Below, piece by piece: positions 5,712-10,819 of a stretch of DNA of 10,819 nt. A model generated the notes under the pieces. That model was not told where the DNA came from. It worked only from the letters and a program-made list of their open reading frames with translations, and did no database searches. The stretch's first letter is position 1; every line of letters begins with the position of its first letter. The position numbers and the translations under genes are program-made. The DNA is from SOKG01 sp964502665 (lineage in GTDB: Bacteria; Chloroflexota; Dehalococcoidia; SZUA-161): NCBI GenBank assembly GCA_964502665.1, contig CAZCXP010000087.1:1-10819 (forward strand). Direction: 5' to 3'.

Positions 5712-7443
5712 TCCCCTCCAGCTTCTTCCTGTACGCTCTTATAATATCATGCCGCCGCAATACTCCCAATAGTTTCGTAGTGTCGTTGCGGTCCACCACC
5801 GGAATACGTCCCACATCCTTGGCCCCGAGCTTGAGCAAGGCCTCATATAGGGATTGATCGGGGTAAGCTACAATCGGGGACTTCATGGCTATGTCTTCTA
5901 CCCTCAGCTCACCGCTCTCGCTAGTTGTGGCAGATTCAACATCAGCCAAGGTAACTACGCCGCAGAGACGGGCATCTTCGTCAACAACAGGGAATCCGTG
6001 ATGACCGGACCGAGCAAGCTTAGTCATCAGCTCAGTGACCGGCATCTTTCCTAAAACAGTGGGGAAATCTCGGGTCATTGCCTCGGCCACGGTGATGGAC
6101 CTCATCACATCCACATCTTCGTAGCGGCGAAGGTCGATGCCTTCCCTACGCACCTTGGTGGTGTAGATGGTCTCAGGATTGAATGCTCTGGAAACAACGG
6201 TGCTGATAACCACCGCTAGCATCAGGGGCAGGATGATACTATAGTCCCTGGTCATCTCGAAAAGGATGATGATCGCGGTGATCGGGGCTCGCGCCGCCCC
6301 TGCGAAAACCGCTGCCATCCCTACCACAGCGTACGCGCCTGAAGGAGCCGTGATCGTGGGGAAGATTCTGTGGGCCATCTCTCCAAAGGCGCCACCAAAC
6401 ATGGCACCCAAGAAAAGGCAAGGGGCGAATATCCCCCCACTGCCGCCGCTGCCGATGGTAACCGAGGTAGCTATCAGCTTCAATGCCCCCAAGATGAGCA
6501 GAGTGCTCAGGGCTATATCGCCGTGGAGAGCCCTTTCCACACCCCCATAGCCTACGCCAAACAGGTCAAGGCTATAGAGCCCAATGAGCCCGATGATAAT
6601 TCCCCCGAAGGCAGGCTTCAGGTACGGTGGGAATCTCCAGCCATCGAAGATGTCCTCTGACTTATACAGAACGTAGATGAAGGCAAGAGCGACAACTGCG
6701 GCAGCAATGCCGAGAACGACATATATAGGTATCTCCCAGGCAGTGACCAATTCGTAGGCGGGCACTACGAATGATTGTGTATCCCCCAGGAACGCGTGGG
6801 CGACGACATCAGCCACAACGGAGCTGATAACGACGAACCCGAAGCTGCGGGTCATGAATCTGCCGAGGATGACCTCGAGGGCAAAGAATACACCAGCAAT
6901 GGGTGCGTTGAAAGTAGCTGATATGCCCCCTGCAGCACCACAGGCGACAAGAGTTCTCAGCCAGTCTTCAGGTAGCCTGAGCCATTGCCCCGCAGTCGAA
7001 CCTATTGCGGAGCCGATCTGTACAATCGGCCCCTCGCGCCCTACTGAGCCCCCGCTACCTATGCACAGCGACGATGCTACTGCTTTGGCGACGGATACCC
7101 GGGCGCGGATTCGTCCCCCTTTGGCGGCAACGGCTGCCATTACCTCGGGGACACCATGCCCTTTGGCCTCTCTGGCAAAGAAATGGATGATGAGCCCGAC
7201 CAAGAGCCCGCCGATCACCGGTAGCAGAATGACATAGTATCTGCCCAGGGACCCGAATACCTGTTCCCCGCCATCAAAGAAAAGCGATTGGAAGCTGGAT
7301 ATTAACCACCTGAAGGCTACAGCCCCCAGACCGGCGCCAACCCCTACCAGGGTAGCCAAAGCCATGCCGCTAGTGGTCTCCGAAGCGGTCAGCCAGCTAA
7401 GAAGGCGCTGTAGCCGAGCTACTATTGGCTCATATAGCTTCAT
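5686..7443 (-). CDS. CLC-family chloride channel/antiporter with two CBS domains
   Basis: 585 residues from the chosen ATG. The CLC membrane core spans roughly 25-420, with GHGVP (95-99) at the position of the usual GSGIP filter motif, GREGP (135-139) carrying the gating Glu137, GSGGSGGIFAP (331-341), and repeated Gly-rich helices. Two CBS domains follow (about 448-507 and 515-572), likely binding adenine nucleotides and regulating transport. The frame is open further upstream to an ATG at 7545, but those 34 extra residues (MPDVGQPTQVNQGQA...) are a translation of the palindromic repeats and share PDVGQPTQ with the spurious frame at the other copy. MKLYEPIVARLQRLL is a more natural start, although no clear ribosome binding site precedes it. 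The 3' end overlaps ctaB. Whether it is a channel or an H+/Cl- antiporter cannot be read from the sequence. Confidence 0.93.
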   Translation of the reverse strand: MKLYEPIVARLQRLLSWLTASETTSGMALATLVGVGAGLGAVAFRWLISSFQSLFFDGGEQVFGSLGRYYVILLPVIGGLLVGLIIHFFAREAKGHGVPEVMAAVAAKGGRIRARVSVAKAVASSLCIGSGGSVGREGPIVQIGSAIGSTAGQWLRLPEDWLRTLVACGAAGGISATFNAPIAGVFFALEVILGRFMTRSFGFVVISSVVADVVAHAFLGDTQSFVVPAYELVTAWEIPIYVVLGIAAAVVALAFIYVLYKSEDIFDGWRFPPYLKPAFGGIIIGLIGLYSLDLFGVGYGGVERALHGDIALSTLLILGALKLIATSVTIGSGGSGGIFAPCLFLGAMFGGAFGEMAHRIFPTITAPSGAYAVVGMAAVFAGAARAPITAIIILFEMTRDYSIILPLMLAVVISTVVSRAFNPETIYTTKVRREGIDLRRYEDVDVMRSITVAEAMTRDFPTVLGKMPVTELMTKLARSGHHGFPVVDEDARLCGVVTLADVESATTSESGELRVEDIAMKSPIVAYPDQSLYEALLKLGAKDVGRIPVVDRNDTTKLLGVLRRHDIIRAYRKKLEGSVRRDRGY

Positions 7444-7464
7444 TAGTTCGAAAATAGAGTTTAA

Positions 7465-7500
7465 TCCGTTCGCCCTGAGCCCTTCGATTGACTCAGGACA
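7465..7500. repeat. REP-like palindrome upstream of the CLC gene
   Basis: A dispersed-type palindrome whose arms CCTGAG (7474-7479) and CTCAGG (7492-7497) flank a TTCGATTGA-type loop. Its left end (7465-7480) is the exact reverse complement of 230-245 beside repeat copy A. It sits about 20 bases upstream of the CLC start and is followed on the right by repeat copy B after a short spacer, so both cluster sites combine the same two repeat families. Confidence 0.7.
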
Positions 7501-7519
7501 GGCCTGCCCCTGATTTACT

Positions 7520-7601
7520 TGGGTAGGTTGCCCGACGTCGGGCAACCCGCCCGAAGGCGGATGCTCTCACGATTTTCAGCATTCGCTGGTGGGCACTCGC
7601 C
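7520..7601 (-). repeat. 82-bp palindromic repeat element, copy B (inverted)
   Basis: Inverted copy of the element at 69-150, with the perfect 20-base palindrome at 7527-7546. Read on the minus strand it shows three potential hairpins in a row: TGGGC-GAGT-GCCCA, CCGCC-TTCG-GGCGG (a stable TTCG tetraloop), and the 20-base palindrome. The middle hairpin is degenerate in copy A, so copy B may be nearer to the founder form. It occupies almost the whole gap between the stop of the shikimate kinase/dehydroquinate synthase gene (7613) and the CLC upstream region. If transcribed it could act as a terminator-like or mRNA-stabilising structure, although no T-run follows it. Confidence 0.85.
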
Positions 7602-7612
7602 CACGGGGTTGT

Positions 7613-9322
7613 CTAACTCTGCAGCAGTTCCGCAATCACACTCACCGCCACCTCACGGGGGACATCATCACGAATCACCGGCCGCCCCACATCAGCAAGC
7701 AAGACCCAACGCACCTCCTCTTCCCTTGTTTTTTTATCCAACTCCATAGCACGAAGTATTCTTTCGATATTGACATCGGAGCAGGCCGTGGGCAGGTCGA
7801 ACGTCCGCAGTAGGGCTTCCTGCCGCTGCACGACCTCCTGGGACAGCAGCCCCAGCCGCTGGCTGATCATAGCTGCCCCCATCATCCCGATAGCAACCGC
7901 CTCTCCATGTAGAAAACGCTCGTACCCGGCCGCTGCCTCCAGGCCGTGGGCAATGGTATGCCCGTAATTCAAAATAACCCGTATCCCCCGCTCTTTCTCG
8001 TCTTCGCTAGCTATCTCAGCCTTAATAGTGGCGCTTCGCGCTACTACCTCCCTAGTGACTTCGTCCTGCAGCTCAAGCAGCTCCTGTGACCGCTCCTCCA
8101 TAAGCTCCAGCAGATGCGCATCGCGGATCATGGCATGCTTTGCTACCTCCGCCCAACCTGAGACTAACTCCCGGCGTGGCAGAGTGGTCAGGGTCTGGAT
8201 ATCGGCAAGAACAAGCCGCGGCTGATAGAAGGCTCCAATCAGGTTCTTGCCCTCGGGATGATTTATCGCCACCTTCCCCCCGATAGCGGAATCGACCATA
8301 CCGACCAGGCTCGTGGGTATCTGAACCAGGGGCAGGCCACGGAGAAAGGTGGAAGCCACAAACCCAGCGAGGTCTCCCACCACCCCCCCACCCAGGGCGA
8401 CGATGCTATCGCCACGTTCGGCACGGCGATCCACCAGCCAGTCATAGATGCTGACCGCCGTCTCAAAGGATTTGCTTCGCTCTCCCTGAGGCACTACCAT
8501 AGAGTCCACAACGAAGCCAGCTTCCTCCAGAATCTTCTTCACTCTGTCACCGTAGAGCGGAAATACCCGGTCATCGCTCACAATATGGGCCCTGCCCCCA
8601 AGTCCAGCGTTTCGCATCCGCCTCCCCAGCTGGTCAAGGAAGCCCCAGCCGACAAACACCGGGTAGCTTTCGGTAGCGGTGGTCACGACGCAGGCCGCAC
8701 CCTGCTCTTCACAATATGGAGCATCGGATTCCCTTGCATCGGGCATAGAGGGAAGGACAATCCCCTCCCTTTTCTTGCCGCTCCCGTACCTCCAGCCGCG
8801 TATCACCTCTTCTGCCGCCTCCTCGATTCTCAAATTGTCGGTGTGCACCGTCCAGTCCGACAGAGCATAATAGGGCTGGCGAAAGCCTTTGAGCCACTCG
8901 ATGCGCCTCAATGGGTCAGGCCCAGCGAGCAGGGGCCGAACTTCCTGGTCAGCGCTATCCTCAGCATCCTTAAGCAGCCGTTGATAAATGGTGGCTGGCT
9001 TCGCCTCAAGGCAGATAACCACACCGCTAGCCATCATCAATCCCCGGTTAGAGGCATTCATAATGGCACCACCGCCGGTGGAGATAACCACCTCCTTTTC
9101 CTGACATGCCCTCTGCAGAACTTCCCTCTCCAGCTCGCGAAACCGGCTCTCCCCATCCTGGGCGAATATCTCGGCAATCGGCTTGCCACAGAGGCGGACG
9201 ATCTCCTCGTCAATATCGACAAAGCTCCAGCCCAATCTCCTGGCTACCTCCTGCCCCACCTTCGTTTTGCCGGTATAGGAGAAGCCAGTCAGGACGATGT
9301 TCCCAGCAGTTCCTTCACCCAC
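7613..9322 (-). CDS. aroKB: bifunctional shikimate kinase / 3-dehydroquinate synthase fusion
   Basis: 569 residues with two complete shikimate-pathway enzymes. Residues ~7-178 are shikimate kinase: Walker A GFSYTGKT (13-20), shikimate-binding FVDID (Asp38) and Arg62 in SRFRELE, STGGGAI with GGG at 83-85, RPLL in the lid (129-132), and YYALSD. After a ~30-residue linker, residues ~211-569 are dehydroquinate synthase: PQGERSK (NAD/substrate), GGGVVGDLAGFVA (311-323), PTSLVGMVDSAIGGK, GKNLIGAFYQP, and Zn ligands Glu392 (GWAEVAKH), His455 (NYGHT) and His472 (LHGEA). The two halves catalyse non-consecutive steps (DAHP to dehydroquinate; shikimate to shikimate-3-phosphate). The start is GTG at 9322 with GAAGGGG a few bases upstream, overlapping the TIM-barrel gene by 34 bases, which suggests coupling. 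No frameshift or stop separates the domains. Confidence 0.96.
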   Translation of the reverse strand: MGEGTAGNIVLTGFSYTGKTKVGQEVARRLGWSFVDIDEEIVRLCGKPIAEIFAQDGESRFRELEREVLQRACQEKEVVISTGGGAIMNASNRGLMMASGVVICLEAKPATIYQRLLKDAEDSADQEVRPLLAGPDPLRRIEWLKGFRQPYYALSDWTVHTDNLRIEEAAEEVIRGWRYGSGKKREGIVLPSMPDARESDAPYCEEQGAACVVTTATESYPVFVGWGFLDQLGRRMRNAGLGGRAHIVSDDRVFPLYGDRVKKILEEAGFVVDSMVVPQGERSKSFETAVSIYDWLVDRRAERGDSIVALGGGVVGDLAGFVASTFLRGLPLVQIPTSLVGMVDSAIGGKVAINHPEGKNLIGAFYQPRLVLADIQTLTTLPRRELVSGWAEVAKHAMIRDAHLLELMEERSQELLELQDEVTREVVARSATIKAEIASEDEKERGIRVILNYGHTIAHGLEAAAGYERFLHGEAVAIGMMGAAMISQRLGLLSQEVVQRQEALLRTFDLPTACSDVNIERILRAMELDKKTREEEVRWVLLADVGRPVIRDDVPREVAVSVIAELLQS

Positions 9323-10137
9323 TGTACCCCTTCTCGATAGTCGTACTCTCCCAGCGCCTCAGGATAGAAGCGCTCACTTTCAAAAATAATAGGAAGCAAA
9401 TCTTTATCACAGTCCAGGCTGTGTAACACCCGGGCGATGTCAACCCAGCCGTCCTCAGCCCTCTGGCTGGGGTGTACCGGGATATGTCGAAAGGCGAGAT
9501 AGTCGTCCCGGCTACGGGTATTCCAGAGATGAATGGAGCCCAGATACGGCAGAAGCTCCGCCTCAAAATCGTAGAGATCGAAGCCATTGTCAAGGGCAGC
9601 CAGATGCGTATGAGCAGTGTCAAAACAGTAGCGCAGCGGAGAGAACTCCTTCAGCACCGCAGTAAGGAACTCGGCATTTATCAGAGGACTTTGACCCACA
9701 CCCTCTATATGAATGGGGATACCCCTCTTGAAGCTGAGCTCGGCGAGGCGCTCACAGCTCCTCCAGGCAATCGCCTCCAGTTTATCCTCGCTCTCGCGCG
9801 AAGCGTTCGATGTCGGCGACGGAAAGTGAACTACCACATATTCAGCCCCAAATTCCCCGGCCTGATCCATGGTCAAGGTGATCATCTTCATAGTCAGTTC
9901 CCTGTTATCACTGTCCACGTCGCAGAGAAAGGACCAGGTCGGAGGCTGAGGATACCAGTCAAGCTGGACTAATGGAGCATGTATGCTCCAGTCAAGGTCA
10001 TGATGCTCGATCAACCGTCTAAGCTCGGGAAGATCATCGGCGGGAAGGTTATAGAACTCGCCGCGGTTGAGGCCATTGCCAACTATTATCTCCTCCAAGA
10101 GGTCGGTCTGATGGCAGTGAAAGCCAAGGCTAATCAT
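9289..10137 (-). CDS. xylose-isomerase-like TIM-barrel protein (sugar phosphate isomerase/epimerase family)
   Basis: 282 residues of the AP-endonuclease-2/xylose-isomerase-like superfamily (COG1082 type). The barrel strands are recognisable: MISLGFHCH at the start, SIHAPL (51-56), YVVVHFPSP (100-108), IPIHIEGVG (140-148), RYCFDTAHTH (169-178), GSIHLWNT (200-207), and LPIIFESE (248-255). Glu145, Asp173, His203 and Glu253 are the expected divalent-metal ligands. The substrate cannot be read from the sequence. The frame extends upstream to ATG 10209, but ATG 10137 has GGAAG 5 bases upstream and begins exactly at the first barrel strand, so I prefer it. Its position between aroC and the AroK-AroB fusion, and the 34-base overlap with the latter, suggest a substrate linked to aromatic or sugar acid metabolism; endonuclease IV-like DNA repair is less likely given the metal-site pattern. 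Confidence 0.88.
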   Translation of the reverse strand: MISLGFHCHQTDLLEEIIVGNGLNRGEFYNLPADDLPELRRLIEHHDLDWSIHAPLVQLDWYPQPPTWSFLCDVDSDNRELTMKMITLTMDQAGEFGAEYVVVHFPSPTSNASRESEDKLEAIAWRSCERLAELSFKRGIPIHIEGVGQSPLINAEFLTAVLKEFSPLRYCFDTAHTHLAALDNGFDLYDFEAELLPYLGSIHLWNTRSRDDYLAFRHIPVHPSQRAEDGWVDIARVLHSLDCDKDLLPIIFESERFYPEALGEYDYREGVQWVKELLGTSS

Positions 10138-10216
10138 GAAGTCTTCCGGCGCGAGTGTTGAGCTATGCGCACTCAGCTTTTTCAATTCTAGTGTGCGGCA
10201 CAATGTCATACAGAAT

Positions 10217-10239
10217 CCCTCTCCCTTGAAGGGAGAGGG
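10217..10239. repeat. CCCTCTCCC hairpin, dispersed-repeat type
   Basis: CCCTCTCCCTT (10217-10227) faces AAGGGAGAGGG (10229-10239) around one base: in practice a 9-bp stem with a TTGAA loop. AGGTGAGGGTG follows. Repeats of this form are common intergenic palindromes in many bacterial genomes. It lies between aroC and the TIM-barrel gene and has no T-run on either side, so it does not look like a standard intrinsic terminator. Confidence 0.75.
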
Positions 10240-10251
10240 TAGGTGAGGGTG

Positions 10252-10295
10252 AATTCCCCCTCCCCTTAATCCCCTCCCGCCAGGGGAGGGGAATT
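10252..10295. repeat. GC-rich inverted repeat with bulge
   Basis: AATTCCCCCTCCCC (10252-10265) pairs with GGGGAGGGGAATT (10283-10295) if one C is bulged. An alternative arm CCCCTCCC (10271-10278) could pair with the same right arm across GCCA. Two competing left arms for one right arm suggest a duplicated arm. Together with the preceding hairpin it fills the 205-base gap between the TIM-barrel start and the aroC stop; the rest of that gap shows nothing I can name. Confidence 0.65.
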
Positions 10296-10342
10296 ACTGG
10301 AAATACGGTTTTGCTGAGACCTAAAAGCTGACGGCTGAACGC

Positions 10343-10819
10343 TTACGATTCAAGATAACCTCGGTAGTTGCGCAGAGTCTCGGCAATGTGGTCGCCCCCG
10401 AACTTCTCTAATAGCGCTTCAGCGAGGACTATGGCCAGCATCGCCTCCCCGATAACCCCCGCGGCGGGGACCACGCAGACATCGCTTCGTTCGAAATGAG
10501 CCTCGACTGCTGCGCCGGTTCTCAAATCGGCCGAGGGCAACGGTTTGGCCAGGGTTGGAATGGGCTTGACGGCGGCGTGGATGACTATCGCTTCGCCGTT
10601 GCTCATACCCCCCTCAATCCCCCCAGCCCTGTTCGTGAGGTGCCGCCACCGCCGCTCTGCATCCAGCTCGATTCTGTCATGAACCTGCGAGCCACGAAGG
10701 TCTGCCGCGGTGAATCCCGCTCCGATCTCCACACCCTTCACCGCGTTTATGCTCATCATCGCCTGGGCTACCCTGCCATCCAGCCTGCGGTCCCAGTGGA
10801 CATGGCTCCCCAGGCCGAT
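10343..10819 (-). CDS. aroC: chorismate synthase, C-terminal part (cut by the window edge)
   Basis: The last 158 residues of chorismate synthase, which converts 5-enolpyruvylshikimate-3-phosphate to chorismate using reduced FMN. The frame is open to the window edge: IGLGSHVHWDRRLDG, then QAMMSINAVKGVEIGAGF, GGIEGGMSNGEAIVIHAAVKPIPTL (reported here as family blocks), SADLRTG, ERSDVCVVPAAGVIGEAMLAIVLAEALLEKFGGD, and a short tail ending NYRGYLES. These blocks match the family's FMN- and substrate-binding C-terminal half in order, with nothing missing. An internal ATG pair near 10759 is not the start, because conserved sequence continues upstream of it. The TAA is at 10343-10345. It is the first visible member of the minus-strand shikimate cluster. 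Confidence 0.96.
   Translation of the reverse strand: MGLGSHVHWDRRLDGRVAQAMMSINAVKGVEIGAGFTAADLRGSQVHDRIELDAERRWRHLTNRAGGIEGGMSNGEAIVIHAAVKPIPTLAKPLPSADLRTGAAVEAHFERSDVCVVPAAGVIGEAMLAIVLAEALLEKFGGDHIAETLRNYRGYLES

Noticed and set aside
69..7601. Composite transposon or genomic island bounded by the inverted repeats
   Set aside because: There is no transposase or integrase between the copies, no visible target duplication, and the enclosed genes are mostly housekeeping and continue in style with those outside.
8258..9340. Long plus-strand open frame (360 codons) opposite the kinase/synthase fusion
   Set aside because: It is antisense to a protein with complete catalytic motifs in two domains; its translation has no recognisable domain and is rich in Pro, His and Ser, as expected for a complementary-strand shadow of a GC-rich gene.
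9472..9972. Plus-strand frame opposite the TIM-barrel gene
   Set aside because: It is the complement of conserved barrel strands and metal-ligand motifs; no ribosome binding site or family was recognised.

Overview
The window looks like a bacterial chromosome segment of moderate to high GC. No single marker fixes the taxon. A Chloroflexota (Dehalococcoidia-like) origin is my best inference, from the gene types (PflX-type radical SAM protein, MobB-like protein next to a DUF362 protein, AroK-AroB fusion) and from the many short palindromic repeats. There is no transposase, integrase, CRISPR array, tRNA or rRNA, and most genes are housekeeping or metabolic.

Layout. Bases 1-284 hold the possible tail of an upstream gene (ending near 50), then two adjoining palindromic repeat units. 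Three tightly overlapping plus-strand genes follow (285-2120): a MobB-like P-loop GTPase with a C-terminal extension, a DUF362-family protein, and an unrecognised small protein with a helix-rich C-terminus. They converge, with a 26-base overlap, on a long minus-strand series. Reading that series in the direction of transcription, from the right edge: the C-terminal part of chorismate synthase (aroC); a repeat-bearing spacer; a xylose-isomerase-like TIM-barrel protein; a shikimate kinase/3-dehydroquinate synthase fusion overlapping it by 34 bases; a second palindromic repeat cluster (7465-7601); a CLC chloride channel/antiporter with two CBS domains; a heme O synthase-like UbiA prenyltransferase; tRNA-guanine transglycosylase; a 49-residue lysine-rich small protein, easily missed; a PflX-type radical SAM protein; and acylphosphatase.

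How the genes fit together. The right third is a shikimate-pathway cluster: dehydroquinate synthase and shikimate kinase sit in one polypeptide, chorismate synthase is nearby, and a TIM-barrel enzyme of unknown substrate lies between them. The middle is a compact run (clc-ctaB overlapping, ctaB-tgt 6 bases apart, then small protein, pflX and acylphosphatase) that looks co-transcribed but functionally mixed. The left three genes may act in molybdenum or tungsten cofactor handling.

The most interesting non-coding signal is an 82-base element in two inverted copies (69-150 and 7520-7601). The copies share a 27-base identical end that includes a perfect 20-base palindrome. Other REP-like palindromes lie directly beside both copies. 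I see no convincing new defence or mobile system.
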